Below are positions 11,877 to 22,498 of a DNA stretch of 64,000 nt, one piece after another. Each line of letters opens with the position of its first letter. Positions within the stretch are counted from its first letter, which is position 1. Position numbers and translations under genes: made by a program. Source of the DNA: Ceratopteris richardii (lineage: Eukaryota; Streptophyta; Polypodiopsida; Polypodiales; Pteridaceae); assembly GCA_020310875.1 (NCBI GenBank), contig CM035444.1, positions 24,104,772 to 24,168,771 of the forward strand, in the 5' to 3' direction. Under the pieces are notes generated by a model. That model searched no databases, was not told the origin of the DNA, and saw nothing but the letters and a program-made list of their open reading frames with translations.

Positions 11877-12280
11877 GAACTTCATCAGTTCTCTCATTAG
11901 TCAATTGTGAGCTCGACTTTTATTCATATGAGTCTAGAGCAGTTTGAGGTGCATGGATACACCTTGTTTGAGGCAGTCGGTGTAGGCCGATTGGTGTGGG
12001 TTGAGATTTGGACTCTTAATGTAGTATTGTATAGTCCTACATTCTTTGTATGTGTTGCCACTTATGGTCACATTGACCCTTAAGTGTGAGATTGTTTGGA
12101 ATGTAAGGGTCATGCAACCATACCCCTGTGTTCATATACATATATCTCTTATAGAGAATTGCCTCTAGAAGATCATTATGTGGGTTTTGAGGCTCCCATG
12201 CAAGTGTGTATGTCTCTCCTCTCCTCTCTCTCCCTCCATCTCCTCATTTCTCCTCTTGTTCAACCAACCAAAGTCCTTCA
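11872..12280 (+). repeat. 3' LTR of a copia element, family B
   Basis: Begins TGTAAGAACTTC and ends AAAGTCCTTCA (TG...CA, 409 bp), preceded by a polypurine tract. Its last 180 bp match the inverted sequence at 19259-19437, where the same end is joined to a primer binding site. That confirms this is the true LTR terminus. No matching 5' LTR is in the window. Confidence 0.7.
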
Positions 12281-12289
12281 TGTATTCTT

Positions 12290-13600
12290 TGTGATAGTCA
12301 GGCAAATTTAATTATGACATTTGATAGTTATTTCCATTTGCAATAAGAATCCCAAGTCTGCTTATATCCTCCTCAACCAAACCATTTCACAAGATGCAAG
12401 CCATGTAGCTTTATATTTTGCTTTAGTGGAAGAAAGTGTCATAGCTAGTTGTTTTCTACTTTCCAACAAAAATTTCTTGAGCCAAGTGAGAAGCAATATC
12501 CAGAAACTAGTCCGTAGCCGCGTAGCCTAGTGGGTTGACGCCTTGAAGCTTGAGGAAGATGTCCTGAGTTCAAGTCCTGGCTGGACATGCCCATGAGTCT
12601 TTCATGAAGGGGTGCCTCTACCTTAAGAGGTTGTATTTCCAATTCATTGTTCTCTCAAAAAAAAAAAACAAAATCCAGAAACTAATTTCTTCTCGTGCCT
12701 AGCTTGAGTTGCAATACCCTTGAAGAGCATCATTTGTGGTATAAAGAATACCAAAATCCAAGTTTGTTGCAATGTACCTTAGAATTCACATGCTTGCATT
12801 CCAATTGCCTTATTTTGGCTTGTTCAAGAACATTCTTAGTACTACAACATCATAACAAATATCTAGTTTAAAGTTGTAGAAAAAGATAAGAATCCCAACA
12901 AGATTTATGTACTTCTTTGCATGTAGTTCTCGTGTATCGGCAAGTATGTGTTCTTTTATGAAATATGCATGATCTCCTGTAATGATGAGATCTTCTACAT
13001 ACAAGATGATAATGACTAGCTGGTTATCTTTTCTCATAACATAAAAATTTGCATGAGAAATACTTCTTTGAAAGCCTAGATTTTTGAAAAAACTAGAATC
13101 TCTTTGGTACCAAGATCTTGGAGCTTGCTCAGGGCCATATAATGCCTTTTTAAGTTGACAAACCTTGTTTCTTGTATGAGGTACCTCAAAACCTAGTGGT
13201 TGATACACATATACCTCCTCCTTGAGGTATCCATTCAAAAATGTTGATTTTACATCCATCTAGAATACAACGCACATTTTATGTCCAACAATTGCAAATA
13301 TCATGAAAATTGTATTCATTTGAGCTATTGGTGCAAATGTCTCTAGGACATCAAATACTTCCACTTGTGAGAATCCTTGTGCAACAAGGCAAGCTTTGTA
13401 CTTTTCTAGAGTACCATCTACTTTGTATTTCTCTTTCAAAATCCAGTTTTTCCAATTAATTATTTCTTTAGTGGTAAACCAACTAGCTCCCAAGTGTCAT
13501 TTTTGAGTATGCTACCATAGTCAACCCTTACTTCCACTCTCCAATTGGGATTCTTCTTCCAAATTTTATGCATACATTTTCTTTCCTTATTCAAGAATCA
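12290..13600 (-). pseudogene. Copia-B reverse transcriptase and RNase H remnant
   Basis: The minus-strand RT is readable at 13493-12810 in one frame with a single TAG at 13260. It contains KACLVAQGFSQ, the [17 protein letters not shown] block, [15 protein letters not shown], and the polymerase box written [11 protein letters not shown] (YVDD changed to YVED). RNase H follows with STKAKYKATWLASCEMVW (STEAEY in intact copia) near 12440-12360. It is interrupted by a SINE at 12510-12672 and ends at a plus-oriented LTR at 12280. It is clearly a different copia lineage from Copia-A. Non-functional. Confidence 0.85.
12510..12672 (+). mobile_element. tRNA-derived SINE with 12-bp target duplication
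   Basis: About 163 bp, flanked by identical ATCCAGAAACTA copies at 12498-12509 and 12673-12684. It has a box-A-like GTAGCCTAGTGGG near 12524 and a box-B-like GAGTTCAAGTCC near 12568, spaced as in a tRNA-type pol III promoter, and an A-rich tail (12657-12672). It is inserted in decayed Copia-B RNase H, so it is younger than that element. No protein is encoded. Confidence 0.85.
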
Positions 13601-14039
13601 TTTCTACATAGTTCATGGATTGTGATACTTGGTTCTTACCTAGGCTGCATTATCTGTTATTTGGTAATTTGATTATTCGTGAATAAATATGGAATTGTAT
13701 GGTAGAATCTTATTATTCACTCCAATTATTCGGTGCCATGTGAGCTTATTCTGATAGGAGTGAATAGTTTTTGCACAGAAATTTGGTGGGTTTTCAATCA
13801 AAAACTTTTTCAATCGAAAGCTTTTCGATCAAAAATGTTTTCAATTGAAAGAGATTCGTTCGAAAATGTTTTAATAAAACAATGCCCCCGGCACTATACT
13901 TCATCAGAGTTACTTTGTTTTTTGTGAAATACAACGTCATACAAAGAACATGGTATAAACTCTTGTTTAAACATTTGGTATCTTAGTATTAAAAAAATTA
14001 AGAAAAATATTAATTTTTTTGTTTAAAATTGTGAGTTCA

Positions 14040-15150
14040 AAACTATTGTGATTGTTTGACTCAACAGGTCCAAAGAATGTCACTGCGATAGTGATTGATA
14101 TTACATCTATTTTTCAAAGTGCTAGAATTGTAATGCAAAACAAATATGAAGGCATTAATTGGGTTCCATGTGTAGCTCATACAATAAATCTATTATTGAA
14201 AGATATAGGTACATTATCTTTCATTAAACAAAGTTTATTAGATGCAAATCATTGTGGTCAAATTTATTCGAGAGCATCAATTTTCATATTCTCTCTTTCG
14301 TTCAAAATATCCCAATAAAGCACTTCATATCTTTTGTAGTACATAATTTGCAACAACTTATATTGTGATCAGTGGATTATGGAAGTCAAGCCAACACTTG
14401 TAGAAATGATTGTAGATCAAAGATGGGAGGGATGGCTAGAAAATTATGCTTCTTATTGAGTTGTGGCTTTAAATTGTATGTCTCTAATATAGTCACAAAG
14501 TTTTTGGCGTAATCTTGAAAAAATTGTTGGTATCTCTAAGACTTTTGTAGAAATTTTACAAATTTTCAATACCGATGAGTTTGTGATAGGAAAAATTTAT
14601 TGGATTACTCCAAAATGTATTCAAAAATTGAAAGACTTTAATCATCTTTTGTCATGAGAACATAGATTGTATCATTAGCAAAGAAATGATGGATGCAAAC
14701 GCATACTCATTTACATGGAACAATGTTCGTCTTGGATTCAACATTTCAACTCAATGGTCAAGCATCAAATAAAGAAGTCATGGAAAATTTCAAAACCACA
14801 TGTCAATTATTACTTCCAGGCACAAATGGTTGAGATGCATTCCATCAGAGAGTAACTCATGTAAATCGAGAAGGATGTTTTGGAGATCTATGCCACATTG
14901 AAGTGATTCAAAAGCATCCACCTCCTATATGGTGGAAAGAGTACAGAGGTGAAACAGTGGAGATGCAACATATAGCTATGAGAGTTCTTTTTGTAACAAC
15001 TTCAAGCAGTAGTTGTGAACGTAATTGGAGTCCATATGATTTTCTTCATTCAAAACAAATAAATCGCTTAAGTGTATCACATGCCAATGATTTAGTATAT
15101 GTTTTTTGTAATATGAAATCATTACATGCTCCAACCAAGATAATTTAATC
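14040..15150 (+). pseudogene. hAT transposase (broken)
   Basis: 14052-14318 reads WVPCVAHTINLLLKDIG, the conserved C.AH..NL..KD block of hAT transposases. The middle (14340-14900) is recognisable only in pieces with several stops. 14903-15148 carries the C-terminal dimerisation region: PPPIWWKEYRGET, then TTSSSSCERNWSPYDFLHSK, then the LVYVFCNMK end. The N-terminal BED zinc finger and the first catalytic Asp region were not found. No longer functional. Confidence 0.85.
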
Positions 15151-15450
15151 CACATAATTCAAATGAATCCACATTATTCAAATGAATTCAAATCATTGAT
15201 ATCATTCAATCCACATCGTTGACATCATTCAATCCACATAATTCAAATGAAAATCCACATCATTCAAATGAATCCATATCATTGACATCATTCAATCCAC
15301 ATAGTTTAAATGAGTCCACATCATTTAATCCACATAATTCAAATGAATTCACATGATTTTATCCACATAATTCAAATGAATCCATGCCATTTAATTCACA
15401 TGATTCAAATGAATCCATGTCATTGACATCATTTAATATACCTAAAACAA
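15148..15450. repeat. Degenerate tandem repeat, ATCCACAT-AATTCAAATGA unit
   Basis: Repeats of a roughly 20-40 bp unit built from ATCCACATAATTCAAATGA and ATCATTGACATCATTC alternate over about 300 bp, immediately after the hAT C-terminus. Confidence 0.85.
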
Positions 15451-15640
15451 ATATAGATAGATAGAAAGTAAGTATATAATTAATATGTATATAAACAAAT
15501 AAATTGATTGATAGATAGGTGTATATGGTGATAAATTGATAAATAGATAGAATGATGGATATATGGATAGAAATATAGATAGGTAGATTGATTGATTGAT
15601 AGATACATAGATAAATATAAAGATAATGAACATAATCCAC
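15451..15640. repeat. GATA/GATT-type microsatellite
   Basis: Imperfect runs of ATAGATAG, GATTGATT and ATATGGATAG. ORFs through it on the minus strand are Tyr/Ile/Ser low-complexity and not genes. 15641-16308 after it is AT-rich with repeated ATCCATCATAACCACTTCAT-like words and shows no gene. Confidence 0.85.
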
Positions 15641-16308
15641 ATCATAACATTTTAATTTGCATCCATCATAAGCACTTTAGGTAAAAATCCTTCATAATTA
15701 CTTCATATTTAAATCCATCATAACCACTTCATATTAAATCCACATTATCACTACATATATCATAAAAACATGTCAACTTAAACCACTTACTATATAACAT
15801 TAAATACACAATTGAATCTAACAATATAAAAAAGAAGTTTGATTAATAAACATGTTCCTTGACAAACATCCATTTCAATATGGTCTTAATCCATCACTAT
15901 TGGATATCTTGAACAAGGTTCAAGAATACTCTAAGCAATTCATGTGTGTCTAATATTTTTTGATACGTCTTTATCACATGCTAGTTTTAATGCATACTTG
16001 AACTTATAAACCCCATTTCTATCAATGGGGTAACTATCTAAATCTACATATTTCAAAAGTTTCAAAAGAAGTATTGCGATTGTATAGATCGCTTAACTTT
16101 TATTGAAGGGTGGAGGGCAAGTGGATATGCATTCTGGTGCAATCCATCAATACTTTTTAATCTCGTCATTTCTAATTGATATGTTGTGATTTTCTAACTT
16201 TTGAAAACTTTTTTTTGTGGGCAATTAAGAATGTAAGAGTCAAACAATGAGCTCATATACACTTCCTATACTATGTATAATTCTTGTCACAAGAATGTAT
16301 ATAACTAT

Positions 16309-17044
16309 TGTGGGAATTGAACTGATGACCTACTAGCTAGGAGTATGATGGGATAACCACTTGCCCCAAAAGCCATGGTTGAGGATAACTTCCTAATCCT
16401 ATCTCTTAGGGTGTGGCTCAACCATTTGTTGCTTGTCATATCTTGAGTCTAACACTCTCTTCCCCTTCTAGAGATCATTGTCCTCAATGATCGATCCTTG
16501 ATCTCCCTTTGAAATGATGTCCTCACCCTTCCATAGTCTCTTGAACCCTCTTGTTATCAACCTTGGTCTCTTGAACCCTTGCTCTCAACCTTGGTATCTT
16601 GAGCCTTGCCTTTCTACTTTTTGGCCACTTGCCTATGGACTTGCCTTGTTTGCAACCTTGGTCTCTTGAGCCCCTTGTTCTCAACCTGGTTCTCACCTAT
16701 GCTAGGTATCTTGGATCCTCAATCTAGTGCGTTCATTGGATATTTTGTTCCAAGAGCTTTGCAACAGTATCTTATACATCTAAATCTGATCTACGGATTG
16801 GGAGATACACTCAAATCTTTGTTGGGCTCACCTTTGAAAGTGATGTGCACGCCTTACATCCACTTGCCCAAGCCCACTTCCTAAGCTCTGATACCAATTG
16901 TGGGAATTGAACTCATGACCTACTAGCTAGGAGTATGGTGGGCAAACCACTTGCCCCAAAAGCCATGGTTGATGATTATTTCCTAATCCTCTCTCTTAAG
17001 GTGATGTTCAACCATTTGTTGCTTGTCAAATATTGAGTCTAACA
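16309..17044 (-). mobile_element. TRIM (terminal-repeat retrotransposon in miniature), complete
   Basis: Two 146-bp direct repeats (16309-16454 and 16899-17044), each TGTGGGAATTGAAC...CTAACA, flank a 444-bp non-coding interior. A target duplication ACTAT is present at 16304-16308 and 17045-17049. The primer binding site (reverse complement TGGTATCAGAGC) at 16885-16896 sits two bases from the right repeat. A purine-rich tract on the minus strand (16455-16470, AGAAGGGGAAGAGAG) adjoins the left repeat. Orientation is therefore minus, with the 5' LTR on the right. The repeats differ at roughly a tenth of positions, so the insertion is old. No gag or pol is present. Confidence 0.92.
16885..16896 (-). 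promoter_or_regulatory. Primer binding site of the TRIM
   Basis: Reverse complement TGGTATCAGAGC, an exact match to the plant initiator Met-tRNA primer site. Confidence 0.9.
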
Positions 17045-17340
17045 ACTATTATGATAGTAAGAGTCAAAGAATCTAACAATCACAATAGTTTCTTTAAACC
17101 CATGAACCTATAATATGTGCAATTATGCTCACATGAATCTAAATGACTATTGTGAGAGTAAGAGTCAAAGAATCGGACAATCATAATAGTCCCTATGCAC
17201 TCCATATACTATCGAGAGAGAGAAGGAATCTTGGTAGCGATTCAAACAGTCTCAATACATCTATTGCTCATAGTCCTATATGACTGTGAGAATAAGAATC
17301 AATGTAACAAGTTAGACAATCATAGTGGTGGTTTATTTTA
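17045..17340. repeat. Degenerate repeats with AAGAGTCAAAGAATC core
   Basis: The word GTAAGAGTCAAAGAATC followed by ACAATCA.AATAG recurs near 17060 and 17160, with weaker copies near 16230 and 17290. The spacing is about 100 bp. They flank the TRIM and probably belong to the hAT interior. Confidence 0.6.
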
Positions 17341-17724
17341 AATTTGATTGATCAAAGTATACAAGTAAGAAATGATTTTGCAAGTTGTACATGTATACTT
17401 GTGAATACAAATCATACATAGAAACCAATCGATGAATACAAATCATACATATGTAAGAGATGCATATGCAAATCATAAAATATGCATGACACACAATAAA
17501 AATAATAATAAATGGTAAATAAATGAAAAATAAAGCAATACCTAAATGATATGGTGAGGAAGGAGCTCTATGAATGCTATGGTAGTAGTAAAGCTCTATC
17601 AACTTTCTAGAAAGCATGTGTGCAATGAACTTTTTGATCTACTAAAAAAAAAAAATTCTTTTTAACCTAGAAAATGCCTTTCATTCGAAAGAACTTTTGA
17701 TCAAAAAGCTTTTCGATCAAAAAT

Positions 17725-19245
17725 AGACTGATACCCAATTTTTGTTTGGGATTATTTGGAAATCCCGAAATAAACCACACATCTTTGGTATTTTTCTATT
17801 ATTTGATCAAATAAATGCAACACTCTTTCTTACTTACATAAAAGTTATCTACCTTGAAGCTATCCTTTTGTGGAAATTTCTCTAGTTTTCAAGTTCAAAT
17901 TTGTGTTCAATGTGCAATCATGTCTAGTACAACATCGGCTTGATTGGCTTTCGTATTTGAATGTTTCTTGAATTTTCATATATGCTTGTATCTTTTCTTA
18001 TTAGCTTTGTTTTGAGCTATATGTATGATTTTTTGGAGAAATGAGAAAGATGAAAATTGAAGTGAATGGATTTTTTTCACCCAATTTCCTATGTGAGCAT
18101 GATTTTTCACTTGAAGTTGATGATTATTGATGTTTGATCATAGATCCTAGATCTTTGGTGGATTATTTCTAATTGTTAAATCACTAACTATTGATTGTTT
18201 ATGGATGAGCATCAATGATATTTTGGTTGTTTTTTTTTTTGTGTGTAATATTTTTCCAATGATCATGTACTCTTTGGGATGATCATTTGGATTGGCAGTT
18301 GATCACTTGGGAGTTTGACAAGGGGCCTTCCACCATGTTTTCTTACAACATCCAATTGTAACTAGATTGGGTCTACTCTTTGTGGGTTGATCAATTAAAT
18401 GTGTACAATTGTGCCCTGATACTACACATCAATACTTTCTGGCATCCTTGTAAGGGAAGAGGTGTTTCAACTTGTGTACTTGTAAATTCCACTTTTAAAT
18501 TGAACTGTTGGACTCCATGTTAAAAAGTTCTGCCCTCATCCATTGATCTTAACTCTCATGGGGCTAATATTTCTTGCCAAACATGTGGATTTTAGAGTCA
18601 TCAATTTTCCTCTTCTTGTTTTACCAATAGGAGTGGAACCTTTACTTTTTTTTGTATTCTTTAAAAGTTATTCTAATTCAGGGTATATAATCAGCATAGA
18701 AGGATATGACAAGGTTTTCATGTGGATTTTATCTCATTAAATGAATCATGTGCATCATATGTCAAGCATATGTTGTCATTTTCATCTTCATTTACAACAT
18801 TGTTTCTCTATATGTTGTACCTTAGTGACTATACTTCTAAATTTGGACTTGTCTTCCTCTACAAAATTGTAGATGCTTTCTCAAGATACAGACAAAAATT
18901 CATATCACCTCAATCTGACTTCTAAAACTCAAGTTACAGCCAAATTCTGACTTATTGTCTAAGGTGATTGTATAATCAACTTCTATATCACTCCGACTTT
19001 CTCAAATTTTGAGTAGAGTAAAACTCGAAACAAGATTTTGTACCCTTCTGTAAAATTGTATCTCTTTGTGTAAGATATGCACAAAATTTTCTAGCTCGGA
19101 GCTCAAAACTTAAATTGTATTGATTGGAGCTTTGTAGCTCATGTTATGGTCAAAATACCAACATGCTTTCAAGAAGATGTCGACCTCTACATTCACCTTA
19201 CTATACCCTAATCCATGAAGCTCCTTGCACATCAGTCTTCAACAT
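17725..19245. other. No identifiable feature
   Basis: AT-rich, with a T10 run near 18230. The ORFs at 18543-18740 and 18722-18925 are short, hydrophobic and not recognisable. No LTR edge is evident. Confidence 0.4.
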
Positions 19246-19437
19246 GCTTTGATACCAATGAAGGACTTTTGCTGGTTGTACAAGAGGATCAAGGAGGAGA
19301 TGGAAGGAGCGAGAGGAAAATAGAGATGTGCACACTTGCATGGGGGCCTCAAAACCCACATAATGATCTTCTTGAAGAAATTCTCTATAAAACATATATG
19401 TATATGAACATAAGGTTAAGGTTACATGACCCTTACA
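19246..19437 (-). repeat. Copia-B primer binding site and LTR end (minus strand)
   Basis: 19246-19257 reverse-complements to TGGTATCAAAGC, a Met-tRNA-type primer site. 19259-19437 is the inverted match of the last 180 bp of the LTR at 11872-12280. It breaks off where plus-strand RNase H sequence begins, so it is a truncated, rearranged end. Confidence 0.75.
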
Positions 19438-19690
19438 TCGCCAAGAATATAGTGTTTCATGCTCACACCAAGCATATAAAAGTACAATGCCATTTTTTCT
19501 GTGAGCTAGTAGAAGATGATATTGTGGAGCTTGACTATTATCCAACCAATAGAGACAAATTGTGTGGACATGTTCATCAAAGTACTTGGAAAGGAGCAGC
19601 TCTATAGACATCTTTAGATGGGCATAGGACCCATGCCTACTTCATTGATCATTCTGTAAACATTAAGGGGGGGTGTGAGTACACCTTCAA
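19438..19690 (+). pseudogene. Copia RNase H C-terminus, polypurine tract and start of 3' LTR
   Basis: The plus strand reads AKNIVFHAHTKHIKVQCHFF (HARTKHI.V..HF in intact copia), then DIVELDYYPTNRDKLCG, the usual C-terminus of copia RNase H. A stop at 19606 follows. The polypurine run AAGGGGGGG lies at about 19665-19675, followed by TGTGAGTACACC, which could open the LTR. The second LTR is not found. The junction with an oppositely oriented LTR at 19437 shows rearrangement. Confidence 0.75.
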
Positions 19691-21048
19691 TGTCTCTCCC
19701 TCATGAATGTACTTTGTGTTGCATATTTGTAAGGCCCCCATTATGAGGAGAAGCCAATTGTGCATTATGATGTTGATGGGGATCTTACTTTACATGTTAG
19801 ATGAAGGTTGGATTGGACCACTCTTGGTTTTTAGATGATGGAGATATATTACAAGTGTCCCCTATTGTAGGGTCTAGGGTAGTAGTGAGCACCCTTCATG
19901 TGGGGGTCCCAAGGTGGCCAATGGCCCCTTGGCCAGGATCCAAGGGCAACAACCCTAGCTCGATGCTAAATGGAATTCCCCCTATAATATTCCCTACGTA
20001 ACTCAAAAATCATTCATATTTCTTAGGTAAGCTAAACTGACATAAATTATGTATGGGAAATACATGGGTAGTAGCTACCCACATCCTATCATCCATATCT
20101 TGTCATTCATGAAAGGCCACACCTCTCCATTGGCCTATATATAGATGTCTTTATTACTAACCTAGGCATAGAATTGAGCCAAGATACCTCTACCATGCAA
20201 TCCCCTATTTATATTTTTCTAGATCACGATTTAACATCTAGTTTGAGAGCACACGTTTCAATAATGCCATAATATTTGTGCCTACTATTAGTAGTGAATT
20301 TTTGAAATTTGAAATTCTCATATATATTCTCTTCATTGCTATTGCTTCTCTATTTGATTGCATAACTTCTTTCTTACATCCTTAGCTATTCTTTGCCTTT
20401 GCTCCATAGCAGATGTAAGAATACTTAATTTTTCTAGCAATCTTCCATGTCAATCATCTATAGTGATTTTGATTATGGAAAATGAATCTCTTTTTCTATG
20501 TATCTTTTCTTCCACTTTTTCTTGCATTTGTTGTTATCTTTTTGTAGAAAATTCTTTATATCATTGAGAGGTGGGAACTAATGAATGGTTACGCTTATGT
20601 GTTCCTTGAGTAGCTTTGATGTGAACCTTTTCCCTATACATGGGTACTTTTTACTCTAGTGCTGGCTAGAGTTTCTTTCCCCATGCTACCACATATACTC
20701 GTATGTGGTACTTTGTACTTAGGGATATTAATCAAATCTTTCTTGTCTATTCCACTTGTACACACACCCATAAGTTGTAATAAAGCAATTTTAGCTCCTT
20801 TTCAAGTTTTGATTTACATGTCATGGTGAGTGTACACTTTTAACATTGAAAATCAACTTTGGAGCATAGAAATACAAAGTTCAGCACTCAAAAAGAATTT
20901 CCACCATGTGTGTTAGGGTTTAACCCCCATTTCAAATCAATTTGTGTAGTCGAAATTGCCATCAGAGTGAGGGATTCTAAGCTCAAGTTTCATTCATTTC
21001 AGCTTCCATTGAAGTAAAGATCTTGTCACATTCTTGTTCTTTAGTGAA
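19691..21048. other. Probable LTR/leader remnant, no gene seen
   Basis: Likely includes the body of the LTR begun near 19676, but no second copy exists to set its end. The ORFs at 19801-20001 and 20358-20567 have no family resemblance. The last 100 bp before 21049 could be the untranslated leader of the gag that follows. Confidence 0.4.
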
Positions 21049-21931
21049 ATGGTGGGTAGCAGCAATGACTTGTTTGGCATGCTTCAAGCTGAAGATGAGC
21101 TTGATGGGACCAACTATCCAATGTGGTGTTACATTATGAAACATGTTCTTGTTGCAAAACAACTATGGAACATAGTGGGAGATGTAGATCAAAAACCCCT
21201 AGTTTCTTTTATTTCACAATCTACTATCATAGATGGAGCTTCTTCTTTAAATACAATGGTTACTCCTTCTCCACCTACACAAGAGAAAATTAGATTTGAT
21301 GGCAAAGATGTTCAAGCTCAAGCATTGATTACACTTTTTGTGAAGTGTCATATAGTTCCACACACTCGATCATGTTTTACATCAACACAGGCATAGGGCA
21401 CTCTAGCTTCTTTGTATGTCATGTATAATGAAGAATGTGTTGCATACTCAAGGATGTATGTATGGTTCAAAATGAGTCTATGGATGTGTATATGATACGC
21501 ATCAAGGACTTGAAAGAGCAGTTGGCAAGCATAGATGAGATTATTCTAGATGCATCATCTCTACATTGTTGAAAGGATTACCATAAACTTTTCAAAGCTT
21601 TTCCACTACACTCCATTTGGTTGAAAAAGGAAATCCAAATATGTATGCATTTGATGAGGTTGTGTCTCTTGTTTTGCAAGAAGAGCAATCTAGAGTAAAT
21701 AGGAGTGGTTTGGTTGAGGGAACGCAAGCACTTTCTATCTCAAAAAAAGGGGAAAGCAAGTATGGTTCAGCATTGGGTTTATCAAAACCAATTCTCCACC
21801 CATTCCTCTAATGATGTTGATTTGTAGAAGAAGAAGAGATGCAAATATTCCCCAAAGGTTGTTCATACTATTGATGAGTATAGAAACCTTTCTAAGCACA
21901 ATGAAAAGAAGAAGGAGTTTGTGTTGATAAA
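21049..21931 (+). pseudogene. Copia gag related to Copia-A (truncated)
   Basis: Starts at ATG 21049. The N-terminal copia gag motif reads AEDELDGTNYPMWCYIMKHV, followed by LVAKQLWNIV. A first ORF runs to 21396 (stop TAG). Further gag (LVEKGNPNMYAFDEVVSLVL, LQEEQSRVNRSG) is readable to about 21830, then KRCKYSPKVV, possibly a damaged knuckle. It is cut by the LTR of Copia-A copy 4 at 21932. It is diverged enough from Copia-A copies to be a sister family. Confidence 0.82.
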
Positions 21932-22153
21932 TTTCAATAGTGATGTGTGTGAACACACTTAGGAATATTGGGACACTTTTTTTCCTCTTTAGGAGGTTCT
22001 TTCCTTGGGCTTGTATATATGCCTATAACCCTAATAAGTAACTTATCTTTATACATGCACTTGGTAATTCATTCAATGTTTTGTTGTGCTCCAAGCTTCT
22101 TCTTCTTCTTCCTTATGTTGTTTATGTGCTTCCACACACCTCAAACTCCAATA
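21932..22153 (+). repeat. Copia-A 5' LTR of copy 4
   Basis: 222 bp, plus orientation, TGTTGATA...CTCCAATA, with the shared GAACACACT, TTTAGGAGGTT and CTCCAAGCTTCTTCTTC blocks. The primer site after it is degraded (ATCATATCAAAGC). Confidence 0.85.
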
Positions 22154-22498
22154 GATCATATCAAAGCATGTTGCTGCTTTATCTAGGGCATTGTTGACAC
22201 CCCTTTGGTCACATTCTCATAATTGCACAAAAATTGATGAGCATACTCGAGGCAATTAGGAGTTCAAAATAGCTTTGATATGTGCCATCAAAATTTTGAT
22301 CTGACTTTGTTTCGGCCTCCAAATGCGCTATTGGAATGATTGTGTAGGCATTTTTGTCCTTTTGTGCCAAACATATGTACATGTTTCGATTCACCAATAC
22401 AAGCACCTTGAAGTCTACTAGATATCTAACAGAGCTCAACAGGATGTTTTTGTTCAACTCTTTTAGATTTTTTGCATCAAAGTACTTTGTCACTAGTC

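Larger units (their letters stand above)
13818..17724 (+). mobile_element. hAT DNA transposon remnant (limits approximate)
   Basis: The core holds a hAT transposase relic (14040-15150). On both sides lies the same 19-bp sequence AAGCTTTTCGATCAAAAAT (13818-13836 and 17706-17724), within self-complementary TCGAAA/GATCAAA-rich sequence that looks like subterminal repeats. True terminal inverted repeats and the 8-bp target duplication expected of hAT could not be located. A TRIM (16309-17044) is inserted in the right half. The outer limits are therefore inferred. Confidence 0.5.

Noticed and set aside
12524..12580. A functional tRNA gene at the SINE head
   Set aside because: Box A and box B are present, but no paired acceptor stem or anticodon arm, and the unit has an A-tail and target duplication.
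15359..15645. Minus-strand ORFs rich in Tyr, Ile and Ser
   Set aside because: They are translations of GATA/GATT microsatellite sequence.
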